From contig OZ018318.1 of assembly GCA_963969495.1 (NCBI GenBank), forward strand, positions 98,051,413 to 98,115,412: a stretch of 64,000 nt of DNA, in the 5' to 3' direction. This DNA comes from Ceratothoa steindachneri (taxonomy: Eukaryota > Arthropoda > Malacostraca > Isopoda > Cymothoidae). The notes below the pieces were generated by a model. It was not told the origin of the DNA. It worked only from the letters and a program-made list of their open reading frames with translations, and ran no database searches. This document shows, one piece after another, positions 22,705-37,870 of the stretch (positions are counted from its first letter, which is position 1; each line of letters starts with the position of its first letter). Position numbers and translations under genes: made by a program.

Positions 22705-24770
22705 GATGAATAAAAGAACTAGAGCATCAACAATTCACAGTATCTTTGGCTCCCCACTTCCAGAACTTTCTCATTATGACCTGCCAACAAAACAGCAGGC
22801 TGGAAGAGATATTTAGTATGTAAAAGACAATAATTATAAGAGGAAGAAGGATGTCATTTATTAAGTATTTGAGGCCCTTACTGAGATTTGGAAAAAAGTT
22901 AGTATTTTCGTTCAGCCGATCAAGAATGTTAAAACCAATTTGCTCCGATTGGTGGAAGAAGCGTCTGTGGTATCGAAACAAGGAATGAATGATACTAAGA
23001 GTAAGAAGCTTATCTCATCAGTGGATCAACTTTTCGATATAGCAGGCTGCCAGTGTGCTAATCTCTCTGATTGCAAGTGTGAAAAGAACATGAAAGTGCC
23101 ACGTCGAGAACATTAATTTAATAATGACCAAAGAACTGGGCGTCACATTTAAATTGGAAAAGTGGATGTAAAATAAGTCAAATGCTTAGAAAAAGGAAAA
23201 TCAGAGAAGATCGAATTTAGGAAAGAAAAGAAGAAGAAAAATTACAAAAGAAGAAGAAGGAAGAGAAAATTACAATTTCAGAGGAAGCCTTGGATGAAGA
23301 AACCTCATCTTCTGACATTTCTGATGATGAATGGAAGAAAGTCTTTGCGAGAACAGAAAACAACATCATACCAATACCGGCAATTGCTATGGAAGCAGAG
23401 CGGTATTCTGTTTCAAATAGAACTGCTGCTATTATTAGTGCAGTCCTATTCGACTATACATTATAAATTCAGAAGACCGCTACCATATAATTGACCATCA
23501 CGAAGTAAGGGAGGAATTTCAATGAATCTGAATATTTATGAGATAAGAAAATTATTCCTTTGATTTTTGACGGGGAGGGAGACACAACAATAAATAAAAA
23601 GAATAAAATAAAGAGGGGTAACAAATGGTATGGAGTAAAGAAAATTCAAGATCGCTATGTGATCTTAGGAGAACCTGGTACTTTCTCTTTAGATAATCAA
23701 ACTATTAAACGAGGAACATGGGTTGGTAGTGCAGACGGAATGATGAAATGGCTTGTTAAAAATAATATTAAATGCGAGATAAAGGCAGCGGGAGCTGACA
23801 GCACGGCAACAAATACTGGCTACAAGAACGGAACAATAATAGGGCTGGAATGTCAATTACATCGTCCTTTACAATGGATCATCTGCAGTTTGCATCTAAA
23901 TGAGCTTCCTTTGAGGCACCTGGGCAGGAAATATATTGGCCAACAGAAAGTGAAACTCAATTGAAAGGACAACTTAGGAAAGCTGTAGTCACCTGTGAAA
24001 CTCTATCAGTTTCACCAAACTTACTTGTACAAAATTATGAGTGCTATTAGGTGTGGTGTAGTTGACGATGTAATGTCCAATATTTAATGCGAGATGGCTC
24101 ACTACTGCCAACATAATATGTCGACTTTATGTGTCAAGAGAAAACCTAATAATGACTTGTATGTCTTCACAGTGTTTGTCGTGTGTCATTATTGGCCCAT
24201 GTGCTTTTACATCAAATTCTCTCCATAATGCACGGCCGGTTCTAAACATCTCCAAAAACAGATCCTTTTTCTGCCAATGAGGCCATGGCATTTCAAACAA
24301 TACAAAAGAATTACTACTGGGCCACTCCGGAGACCATCCTTTTGGCAATGCTGGCAGATGTTGATCAGAAGAGCAGGTAATTAGCTATTGAGAGAATCAA
24401 GAAGATCCGAGAAGTTACTGTATATGAGGAAGAGATAGTTGATTTCAGGCCACCAGAAATAGACAAGAATGCTAGTAACTTAACAGATCTACTCCCTCCT
24501 AAAAAGTAGTGCATGTTTAAACCATTACTTTCAATGCATCTATCTAATGCAAACCTGCAAAATATTGTCGACGAGACACTATCTATGACATTCCATGACA
24601 AACTCAAGGTGTGGAGCGTTGTGTGCTGTGTACGAATAGTGATGGAAGCTTCTAGCGAAGCATATGGAAAAGAAGCAGGAGGTGGCTATATTCGAGGTGG
24701 GAATAAATCCCGTGACTTCATGCCATCGTTTGAGACAAAGCATGATTTTAATGTATCACTTTACAAATAG
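22705..24770 (+). pseudogene. Unclassified transposase-like protein, decayed but near full length
   Basis: The order of segments matches a family I recall only as uncharacterised proteins in arthropods and cnidarians. Start: MNKRTRASTIHSIFGSPLPE and LSHYDLPTKQQAGRD, then LISSVDQLFDIAGCQCANL and SDCKCEKNMKVPRRE, a Cys-rich segment that could bind zinc. Middle (23560-23964): KAAGADSTATNTGYKNGTII, then RPLQWIICSLHLNELPLRHL, with acidic and His residues reminiscent of an RNase H-like core. Later: NYYWATPETILLAMLADVDQ near 24310, DFRPPEIDKN, and the C-terminus SSEAYGKEAGGGYIRGGNKS and PSFETKHDF, ending at a stop at 24768. At least five stops or shifts break it. The function as a transposase is an inference. 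No inverted ends were found. Confidence 0.6.
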
Positions 24771-25086
24771 TATGTATCAGTTAGATAATAAAGGTTGAAC
24801 TCCTCACTTATTTGTCATTATCTTTCAGTTTAAACTCAACTTCAACCTAATTAGACTGACTTATAAAAACGAACCAACAACTCTAATGGTGTATATCTTT
24901 CTGAATTGAAAATTTTATAAAATGATTTTTTGAGCTCAAAAAAGGAGGTGTTCCAAATATTTTCCTCGAAAACATGTTTCCACCTTTACAATATGTGTAC
25001 TCAAATGTAAAAACCTAAAATGTGCATGTTGATTTGCTGAAATTTGTTTATCGATGCTACGGTCTACTATGTAATGGCGGTCTTAT
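24771..25086. other. No gene recognised
   Basis: AT-rich 3' flank of the preceding remnant, up to the truncated LINE. Confidence 0.5.
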
Positions 25087-26101
25087 TATAAAGGTAGCCG
25101 GCTGGATCGAGAACTAGCTAAGTGGCAGACGGCAACGGGTGGTGGTTAATGGACAATCTTCTGAGTGGGTGCCCCTTACTAGCGGGGTGCCTCAAGGTTC
25201 TGTCCTGGGACCACTACTATTCATCATCTACGTCAACGACATGGACGGTGACATGGTTGCCATGATTTCCAAATTTGCCGACGATACCAAGCTTGGTATG
25301 AACGTTGCAAAGGAGGGAAATACTGCCCGCCTGCAGGAAGATCTTGGGAAGATTGGGGAGTGGTCGGACACGTGGCAAATGCCTTTTAACGTGGGCAAAT
25401 GCAAAGTGATGCATATCGGCCACAGAAACCCCCAATCTCAGTATATCCTTAAGGGCACTGCTCTTGAATCGAGTGACACTGAGAAGGACTTGGGTGTTAC
25501 TATCACTAGTGACCTCAAGTTCTCGAAACAGTGCATTGAGGCGGAGAAAGAGGCCTAAAGGATGCTAGGCTATATTAAGCGCCAGTTTGGTTATCGGAAC
25601 CACGAGATTGTACTGTGCCTGTACAACTCACTTGTCCGACCGCACCTGGAGTATGCCGTACAATTTTGGAGTTCTTCATTGCGAAAGGACATCGCGAGAT
25701 TGGAACATGTACAAGCCAGGGCAACCAAGCTGATTTCCTCTATCCGACATAAAAGTTATGAGGATAGACTAAGAGAATTAGATCTGTTCTCGCTGGAAAC
25801 CCGTAGACAGCGTGGTCAGCTCATCGAAGTTTTCAAAATACTTCGAGGGTTCGACAATGTTGACTACCGGGATATTTTCACACTGAGTGAGAACAGAACG
25901 CGCAATCACGGCTTCAAACTTTAACTGAAGCGTTACAACCGCAATCTGTGTGGAAATTCTTTCACTTACAGTATCTGCGGTATGTGGAACGCACTTCCAG
26001 TGGAAGTTGTCAACAGTCTTGAAAAGTGGCCGTTTAGGGACGCAAAACAATTGAGCAGCCTTGTGCCCGCTCAATTGCTAGTCCAAAGGTACCGTCTTTG
26101 A
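25087..26101 (+). mobile_element. CR1/Jockey-type LINE, 5'-truncated, RT C-terminal half
   Basis: This is the best-preserved coding sequence here. The frame begins inside the RT: WIEN(stop)LSGRRQRVVVNGQ, SGVPQGSVLGPLLFIIYVND (motif B region), then SKFADDTKL, where the catalytic FADD is intact near 25280. KDLGVTITSDLKFSKQC, SLVRPHLEYAVQFWSSSLRK and LEHVQARATKLI follow. The C-terminus FTYSICGMWNALPVEVVNSL is typical of CR1-like ends. There are only three in-frame stops (near 25110, 25556 and 25922) and no shift. The 5' end stops inside the RT, the usual result of incomplete target-primed reverse transcription. Translation ends at 26099-26101, and a short GTAAGGTCTCCTAGGGTACC tail follows. Confidence 0.92.
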
Positions 26102-27428
26102 ATGGACCGTAAGGTCTCCTAGGGTACCTTCTTTCCTTGTTGTTACTCCTTGTTGTTATAAACAAGGGTACAATCCGGATATTTCAACTTAAAATATTTT
26201 CTAGACCTATTGAAAATCCTTTTCTTTTTAAATAATACTAAATACCCTTGACCAGAACGAATACGTCTTGATGTAGAGCCAACTAGGTAAATATCTATAA
26301 TAGATTTATAGGTTACTATATCCGAAACTTCTTCATTGTTTTCAGCAAAGAGTTTGAATCGAGTTACCGAGATCAATTTAAGTGAATTTCAGAGTAAAGG
26401 TATTCCTTCGATATACTCAAGACAACTCTATGCTATTCACAACACTAGTTATGAAGGAAAAGTTTCTTAATGGAAGTGAAAACCTTTCACCTTTATTTTC
26501 TCTAGTAGTAAGCATATTAAGAAATAAATAGTATGGTAAATGTGTGTATATTTATATATATAATTACATATCCTTATCAGGAGGATCGCAACTAATAATA
26601 GTCCAATAAATTAATTAGATTGATGCAGGATCGTATTTTTACGCAAGATCTTTCACCCATTTAACAAGTGATTTATTTATTCGTTCGTATCGAAGATCTT
26701 GATATTAAAATAAAATCAAATGATCTTTCCACAAAAGAGCACGTACACAGTGTTTCCTCGTTTTACGACGGACTAAATTAATTCCAGAAGATCGTTCCTC
26801 AAGCCGCAATTTAACGTTTGAATTTTTTGGTCAGTACTTAATTGCCGAGAACCCAATATTAAATAGTCAAAATCATCTTAAAACTTTATTATTTTAACAA
26901 ACTTAAGTAAATTCAATTAATATATAATAAAACTAATACCATATTATATTAATATTAAATAAAAAAATAAATAATGAAGACCGCTAGAACTGTGATTCCT
27001 TAGTGTGCGAATCCCCTTACATGTAGTTGATTAGAAGCTTTTTTATGTTATTTGCTTTCCACACATTTTTGTCGCCATGCTGTAAAAAAAATTGAACAAG
27101 AATTCAATGTAAAACATTAAAAACCTCCCCGCAAAACCTCTCATTATATCAAAAATTAAAGCTATCATGCGGGCACAGACACTTTCTCAAAACCTCTCAT
27201 TTACTCCCATTTTGAGTCGACAAAAAATATTTTCGTTCGTCGTTCGTTAATCTTAGTTTCTTCCAAGCACGATATTATTTTTTTTAGCGAAGGCCGTTCG
27301 TACCAATAAAATTATTAGCACGAGCCGTTTGAAAAATTGGGGGGGGAGGCACTGCAATCGAAAATATACTTGATGTTCTAAGTAAACTTCCGTAAAGCAA
27401 AGAATGATTACCATTTGAGGCGAAATTT
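26102..27428. other. No gene recognised
   Basis: AT-rich; only short motif-less open frames (for example 26143-26376, minus). Confidence 0.5.
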
Positions 27429-27677
27429 ATGGGAAGAGACTTTAAAATATTTACCGATAGGAGCCTTATATATTTTGAGGCCATCAAAGAAATTTTGACT
27501 CTTATCCTTAACGGCAATTTCCTGGAACTGTGTCACCGCAAAGAGTCAAAATGTGATTCCCTAAAACATTTTAATCCCACCAACGATGTAAAAGAATTAA
27601 CTAAGGATTTGTACATTGCAGCCTACAACAGTAGAAAACTATCTAAAGGAGATACATCTCACAGAGCTCCTCACTGA
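27429..27677 (+). pseudogene. C-terminal fragment of an unclassified transposase-like family
   Basis: An 82-residue open frame. The part reading HFNPTNDVKELTKDLYIAAY followed by NSRKLSKGD resembles the C-terminal segment of another uncharacterised arthropod family (usual form xVVNDxAERGxxLIQxFNxxLTKDE). The resemblance is from memory and short. It is not contiguous with the remnant at 22705-24770, whose own C-terminus is present. Confidence 0.35.
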
Positions 27678-30680
<3,003 letters not shown>

Positions 30681-30689
30681 TGAAGAGAG

Positions 30690-33010
30690 ACATCCCTACC
30701 AGTGAGCAATGTAGGAGATCTCAAAATTGTCCAAGTGTACGCCCCGATATCTGCTAGTAGGCAGAAAGAATTAGATAAGCTAGATAATGACACCAGAACA
30801 AACCTAAACAAAAATAAAACCCCAGTTTGATATCGTTATGGGAGACTTTATTGCAAAAATTCTCGTAATTAAATGATAGGTGAATGGAAATTTATCAATG
30901 GGGAAATAATATGAAAGGGTAGAGGATCTGTTTGACTTCTATGACCCAAGACCTCAAATTGCAAATACTATCTTCAAAAAGTAGCAAGAGCAAAGATGGA
31001 CTTGGATAAGCCCAAACTATGATATATACAATGGCGCAGAAAATTTGCGCTAATAATTAACAAGCCATTAATATAATCAAATTCAGTGACGAGAGGATAA
31101 TCAGATTTAAGATGAAAATTGCCATTCAGAAAGAGAAAATAAGTATCCATCCGAAACTAATCCCATTCAATCCCCCCAAAATCTGGTTTCAGAAATCCAG
31201 CGCCATCTTCTGAGAAAAGACCATAAAAATCTCCTTGCTCCCAGTAACACTAGTAATATACATTCTATGAACAATAACTTGATGAAAAACATTACATACA
31301 CCACTGAAAAATACAAAAAACACAGAATAAGTACAACAACAAATTCAGAAGAAACTCTGAAGCTAAAGAAGAAGCACAAATAACAAAAAGCAACAAACAT
31401 AACCAATAAATTCAATTTGCAGAAGGAAATAAGTTAATTTAAAGAAACAGAGAGCTGGCATCAGAAAATATAATACAACTATTGTCTATCGTTTCAAGAC
31501 ACTATTAAAGAAAGAATAAGATATAAAAATTCTAAAAAGAGACTTAAAAACTAAAATCTTACCAAGTAGCTATAACATTGGAAGGTGATGCTCTTATTCA
31601 TGATCGAGAAAGATTTGTTAAAAGAACTAAGGATTACTAAGAAAAGTTGTACTCGTGCAAAAATACCATCGATAAATAACACCCGATAATATCCTAGGCG
31701 TGCTCAAGTCAGTAATTGAAATTGTTATCAATCAAATGAAGAACCACAACGCACCAGGTTAGGACCATCACTTCGGACTTGTTGTCTATATATACACTAT
31801 TCACAAGAGTCATTACCAACAGACTGCAAAACTAGTTAGATGACCAACACTCGAGAGAAAAAGCTGACTTCAGAAAAGGTTTCTCAACAATTGACCCCAT
31901 ACATACTCACAATCACTCTACCTTTTCATTGAGAAAAGTTCAGAGTAAAATACACTGCCAGAAAGAATTGATTCAATTGAAACACCAGGGGCATGACAGC
32001 TGTGTAGAATCAAAGTATAGAACCGGGGATACAAAAATCTTATAGAACACATATACCAAAATTACAGTTCCCACATTAGATTGCAAAATGATTAAAAAAT
32101 CTTTCAATTACAGTAAACTGTATCACAATGAGAAACTATCTCTCCGGAATTATTCACTCCTTGTCTAGTTAAAAATTTCAAGAGGCTACATTGGCAAAAC
32201 AAAGGCATTAAAATCGATGAGGATTACCTCAATGTCCCTGCCATAACATACCTGATAACCTAGAAGTAATTCAAGCAATGCTTCAAGAACTTTCTCAGGA
32301 AATCGAACAAGTCGGCGTTAAAATAAATAATGAAAAAACATAAGTCATGACAAAACAAACAGAGGTCTATATGATAGAATCTTAATTGACAACGAAAAAA
32401 ATGAACTGGTAAACAAATATATCTATCTGGGTCACCTATTACAACTTCACCGGGAAAAGTTCAAGAAATCCAACGCATAATTATCCAAGGGTCACAACTC
32501 GGAAAAGCCAGCATTCTCTTTAAAAGCAAATGCCCATTTGCCTGAAATGTAAATTATACAACCAATGCATAAACCGAACTATGACCAATGGACTAAAAAC
32601 TTGGAGACAGACCAAGAACTTATATTAACACGTAGAACACAAATCGCCCATGAACTCATTATAATCAGGATAACTTGGCGCGACAGTAAATCAAACACTT
32701 GGCTGCGTAAAAAACGAAACTTCAGGCTATAGTGGAAGCTATAGGAAACCTAACATGACACTGCGCAGGACATGTGGCAGGATTCAAGACAATAGATGGA
32801 TCATAATAATTACCGACTTGACTCTACCTGATATAAAACGACCGAAAAGAAGACCAAAAACAAGATTGAGATATTATCTTCAAGAATATGATAAAATTTT
32901 GTAAACAAATTCCACAAGATCGACAAAAATTCAGATATATAAGAAAGATCTCCTAGTAGTGGGAGGTAAATGCCTGAAATTATGATGAGAGTAGTTGCAT
33001 AAGCATGGTG
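30690..33010 (+). pseudogene. RTE-like LINE: endonuclease and RT, heavily decayed
   Basis: Fragments follow in the order expected for an RTE-type ORF2. Endonuclease: LKIVQVYAPISASRQKELDK near 30720; then FDIVMGDFIAKI near 30827, where the usual GDFNAKIG has lost its Asn; then ERVEDLFDFY, IANTIFKK and QRWTWISPNYD near 30990. RT: DFRKGFSTID near 31870; LHWQNKGIKIDEDYLN near 32190, with the expected following FADD motif lost; AMLQELSQEIEQVGVKINNE near 32278. C-terminal: ILFKSKCPF near 32513, CAGHVAG near 32763, and RPKRRPKTRLRYYLQEYDKI near 32840. Stops and shifts are frequent. The terms endonuclease-reverse transcriptase or craniofacial development protein 2-like are often given to such copies by automatic annotation. 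Confidence 0.75.
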
Positions 33011-33015
33011 AGAAA

Positions 33016-34564
33016 ATAATGGATCGCACTTATACTTCAACAGATATAACAAAAATGATTTTTCTAACGTCAAATTGATTTTCATACACTCAGCATTATC
33101 CAATAGATATCCACTTGTCTTATCATTATTTTTTCTTAACGATTTGCCTTCGCCCCTTAAAAAAACATTTTTAAACAAGTAAATATGTGCACCATCCACA
33201 AGAAAACAACAAAAAAAGTACAAAAAACACATATAAATAAATAGTATCTTTTCTTTCGTGCCTTGTTCTTTTTTGTTTCAAATTATAGAAGTTTTATCGT
33301 ATTCACAGAATACCACTGTGCCTGTTCCAATGCATTATCACTACAGCAAAGGAGATTCATACAAATAAACATGAGCTTCGTCGGCTTCGGTAGAGGAAAT
33401 TAGGAGCGAACCAAGAGGATAATTTAGTATAAACAGTGCCATTACGACTTCAAATCCAATTTTGTTCATACGACATCAAAGTAATACCACTTTTACTTAA
33501 AAGCAACAACTCATTTTTGCCTTTCTGTTTAATCTGAGCATTATAATATAGAATTGCCATTTAACGCGCCGCTCTATTTTTTCCCCCAACCTTCTTTATA
33601 TATTACTCATCAATACCAATTCAGATTACTTATCGCGTCTCAAGCCCTTGTGCTGGTTCCTGCCATCGATCACTTAGCTTCAATGGTTCCTTCTTGGGCT
33701 TTTATTTGCTGTGATTTGCCTTAAAACTAGTTTTATAACTGACATGCAGCACCCCTTTAAATAAGGTAGAAGCTCGGATACAAAATATAAAAATTGTAAC
33801 TTTTATACATCATTTAGCAGTTATCAAGCTATATTTTCCTAGTCATCCTTTCAGTTGTTAATTGCTTCATCTATAAATAAGCAGTTTAGTACACCAGTCT
33901 AGGCTTAAAGAAATTTTAAATCAATAAAAAAGAATTTAGAGATGTGTAAAATCGATGTTAGATTTCTTGATGGCCATATGAATCCGAAAAGGTTTAATAC
34001 CTCAAAGCCTAGAATTTTATTTAAATAATTACCGTTACTACATCTCATTCCCTCTCTTAATATTAGATATCAGAATAATGATTCATTTTGCAAAACCACA
34101 TTTTCTTGGCATAAAACCAGGTCTTCTCTACCTCACGGTCAATAGGCGAGAATCTGACCATGCAAACCACGCTATGGTGTAGAGGCAGTTTTCATGATGA
34201 AACTAAACTATCATGAATGCTTTTCAAATTTATCAGTGATATTTTCTTACTAAATGTGAAGGAACTATGAATTTACAGCCTTTATGGCAATATATATATT
34301 GAAAAAGGTGGGATATGCTTTTTCTCTGACCTGGTATCATGTACAGATAGATGTATTATTGGTTAAGCAATTTATATTATCTACCACACTTATACATTTA
34401 TTTTATTTCGTTATTAAATGTGGCTGGGATACACTTATATCTTACTGTATTTGGCCATTTTGTTTTATATAATGGGTTTAATGACATAACCCTTAGCTCC
34501 ATGAGCCCCAAAGTTGTTATTATACCATATGGTAAATAAAGCTTAATATTCTCTGTCAAATATA
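33016..34564. other. No gene recognised
   Basis: AT-rich; nothing supportable on either strand. Confidence 0.5.
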
Positions 34565-35306
34565 CAGGGTGTACCAAAGATCTGGCCCAATAGGAACTAT
34601 ATTAAAGAAACTAACTTGCACATTTTATTTATTAATTATCGTTATCACTTACATCACATGTTCAAAATGACATCCATTCACTTTTATATATTTTCTAACG
34701 CCTTCCACGCAAGACCTTTGAACATTACTTTACAAGAAAGTATTTGATTTTATGGCTTCAAATTCTTTTAATATGTTTGCCTTTAGTTCCAATCTCGTGG
34801 ATTATGTCTATTGACATAACCGTTTAGGTATAAAATTGCTTCATCACAAAACTTGATACATTTTTCCAGCTGCCTCTGCAGCATAAATCATTCACAATAT
34901 TTCATACGACGATCTCGATCATCAATCACCAAGTATTTCCTGAATAACTGCACTTTATTCGGGTGGAAAAGATTAGTGGCTAGAATGCACTAAACCGATA
35001 TCTTAGATACACCTTTTTCTTGCGATAATTTTTGTATTCACTTACGGGTCCTTTGCACCATCCTTTGCGAATAAAAGAAAGAGCTCTATTCTTTCTGCTC
35101 TGGTTAGCTTAGCAACCATAATGTAACGGTCTGAAAAATATAAAATAAATAAATTTTAAATCTCAAATTTGAAATATATAATCTAAAATCTAAAATCAAA
35201 GATCTTAAAAATTATAAGATCCATAATATAAAATAAATCAATTAATCCATTTTAAACCTTTAATTTACTGTATATTTCCTATGAGGCCAGACTTTTGGGA
35301 CACCCC
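34565..35306 (-). mobile_element. Short inverted-repeat transposon, deletion derivative
   Basis: The left end CAGGGTGTACCAAAGATCTG matches the reverse complement of the right end (CAGACTTTTGGGACACCCC, ending 35306). The match extends about 30 bases, to ATAGGAA/TTCCTAT. TA lies on both sides (34563-34564 and 35307-35308), the target signature of the Tc1/mariner superfamily. The inside holds transposase scraps on the minus strand. At 742 bp it is far shorter than an autonomous element. Confidence 0.88.
34650..35119 (-). pseudogene. Transposase scraps, DUF4817-like start and C-terminus
   Basis: From an ATG at 35117-35119 the minus strand reads MVAKLTRAERIELFLLFAKD and then a stop after DP. This resembles the N-terminal DNA-binding segment called DUF4817 in insect IS630-type transposases. 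A middle scrap reads FCDEAILYLNGYVNRHNPRD after allowing a shift, including the Asp-Glu pair of the first catalytic motif. The C-terminus RKYIKVNGCHFEHVM is the typical end. Everything between is deleted or scrambled. Confidence 0.7.
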
Positions 35307-35308
35307 TA

Positions 35309-36959
35309 AATCATCGTTTTGAACCTTATATCATCGCTTAGAAACTTATCCTGTCCTATTTGTTCAGGTTTTTCTATGGTCTGAATAACAACATTGGTTA
35401 AATATAAGAACAATCTATGGCTGGTAAAGATCTCTTAATAAAGCTCATTCACAAAGGGATTTTAAAGATTTAAATATTACTTCACAACACTTTCACTCAA
35501 TTAAATTTTCTTGTTCTTAAGATAAATTTATTTTAGCACTACTTTAACATAACACCATGTTAAAAATGTTATAAATGTTGCTCTCGGTTCCGCAGGAGAT
35601 CATCTACTGTTTACAAGAGTCATAATTTTGAGGATCTATCCAACTTCTTTGTTACTTTGAGTTTTTTAATCATAAACAGATGAATAAATAAGGTTATTTT
35701 AATGAGAATGTTTCAATGAATTACATTTCTTACAAGGGTGAAATTCATGTCTTCGGTTAAACACAATAGTCTCTCACTTGGATAAGGTTATTGCTATAAA
35801 AATCCTCAAACAATCTGTCGTGTAAGTTTATGTTTATTCAGTAAGGCGAATACAATATCAACTATTTATACAACTTATGAAGACCTATTTTATAAAACTC
35901 AATATATACTAGGCCTTTACTTGATATGCTGTCTCTAATAAATAAACACCATCTATTGAAGTTGCTAGTTTTGTATAGGATGATGTAATTCTTTTACATA
36001 GCACAGTTTTGAGTTTCCTTGCTTTTCTATTCTAAAATAATCAAGCTTAGAAGAATCAATTTCATTCATAGTGCTATGGTGAATATTAATCGTTCCAACC
36101 AAGTTTAATGCGAATGTAAGATAATCCTGTTTAAAGTAAAAATGCACCAGGAAGTTATAATTGAAAGGTCAAGTATCCTAACATTGGAACATGAAACTTC
36201 AATAAGTATCGTTCAATATTTAGAGCAGTTGGCTGGTTAAAGGTCATAGCATTTAAGGATTCAGATTTAATAAATTTATGCGTCTCTTACCTATTTATGA
36301 AAGAGGGTAAGTCTAGAAGTTTGAGAGCAAGCGTACCTATGAGATACAATACCGTGGTTAACCTTATTGAAAGAAATAGACATTATCATAGTGTCAAACG
36401 TATACCTAATATTTATAATGATGAAAATATGACAAATTTCAATCATTCTAGAACTCTGCTCATAATGGAGACAAGGCGTGCAAGGAAACAATACGAAATT
36501 AATCCTGGTACAGTCCTGTAAAGAAAACCGATATTCTTATCATATATAAAAATAGGAAGCCAATTAGAGATGAGAGATGTCATATGCTTACTATAAATAC
36601 AATAAACATTGGCCAATTATCTATTGACCCCCCCTAAAATTTAGGCAACTTAATGAGAATATTTTAAAGAGAGTCAAAATCAAGGATTTAGAGGGCAGTC
36701 CAGCTGCTTGTGACATAATAGCGTTCGTATACACAAATACGCTAGATGATTCGCTGGACTGAGTTTCTTATTTACGGAAAGAGAATGGATCATTGCACCT
36801 ATTAAGCTATGCCTGATTATACCCATGTATGCCACTGTGTTTTGCATGTATTTTATCTCATACTTACAACATGTACAAAGCAACGGTCTTAAAATTACTG
36901 TTCTCACTAATTCAGTAATGTCGTGAAATGTCCTGACTTAATATAAATATATATATATG
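35309..36959. other. No gene recognised
   Basis: One open frame, 36297-36521 plus (74 residues, Arg-rich, motif TVVNLIERNRHYHSVKRI), has no family I recognise. It continues in frame after a stop and may be decayed element coding sequence. Confidence 0.4.
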
Positions 36960-37870
36960 CCTTTTGGGGCTTTCGTCGAAGTTAGTTTAAGATTCGACCT
37001 TAGCCGGTTCGTGAACGGGAAATAGTTAAAATTTAAGTGTCCGGGGGGAGTACTTTTTACTTGCGGGGTTCTTTCAAAACAAATAATTCAGAGTTAAGGT
37101 TGGTCAAAGATTAATAGGGATCTGGTACTCGTTTAGGGTTGCAAGAAAAAGACAATACAAAAATATACTTTTACCAACAAATTAATAAAGTTGAAATATG
37201 TACAGGTACACAGTTTAAAGGGAATGATCGTACATTAGAAAATTTACTGTCGGCACGAGACACAGGGTGTATAAATAAGGGATTGGTGTTCTGGTTCAGG
37301 TCGGTTATTAAAAAGGGGATTTTAATCCGGGGTTCACAAACAAAGGATGCGACGATTTGGGTAGACCAGATTATAGAATAATCTGTAGGCATCACTAATT
37401 GCAACTGCTTGCGTGTTCGTTGTAGCGAAGGGCCAGACGGGATACGAGGACTGTAATGAGGAAGCTGGGTTAACTCACGGAGCGGATGAGAGAGCACACG
37501 TAGTTTGGCCTTTGAAGATGGAAATCCTCGTCAGATACTCGCCGATTGACTATGGAAGAGTTCCCAGATGTTGATTTAGCCTTCGTCCTCGAATCGACAT
37601 CACCGGTGTCACTGATCGCGACGGGCAAGTGTGTGCTTTGCTCGTAAGCAGTGATAGGCGGGAAAGTCCTGTAGTGCTGCAAGCTAAACCGAGTCGGGGA
37701 AATATATAGGCGCTCGCTGGTGGCTGAGGTGGCCTGGCGACAACCTCCACGACTCGTGCGATCTTGAGAAAAGGCAGAGACTCTTTCGGGGGAACTGAGA
37801 TAAAGATGGCGTAGAATGTTCGAAGAGCTTCGATCTATGCCGGAGGGCAAGAAGATGGTTGTGTTCCCAA
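36960..37870 (-). promoter_or_regulatory. GC-richer block with minus-strand promoter features, possible LTR
   Basis: The GC content rises sharply at about 37400-37860. On the minus strand TATATATT (37701-37708) sits in a GC-rich setting and is followed by GACTCGGTTTAGCTTGCAGC, like a core promoter. Overlapping open frames on both strands (37139-37381 plus; 37171-37497, 37470-37850 and 37550-37750 minus) show no motif. No second copy is seen, so LTR status is a guess. Confidence 0.25.

Noticed and set aside
22705..27677. One long transposase gene from 22.7 to 27.7 kb split by the CR1 insertion
   Set aside because: The C-terminus of the first protein is already present at 24.77 kb, before the CR1 copy, so the 27.4-kb fragment belongs elsewhere.
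32810..33232. 140-residue hydrophobic open frame on the minus strand
   Set aside because: It is mostly antisense to the RTE-like LINE C-terminus; the hydrophobicity follows from A-rich sense sequence.
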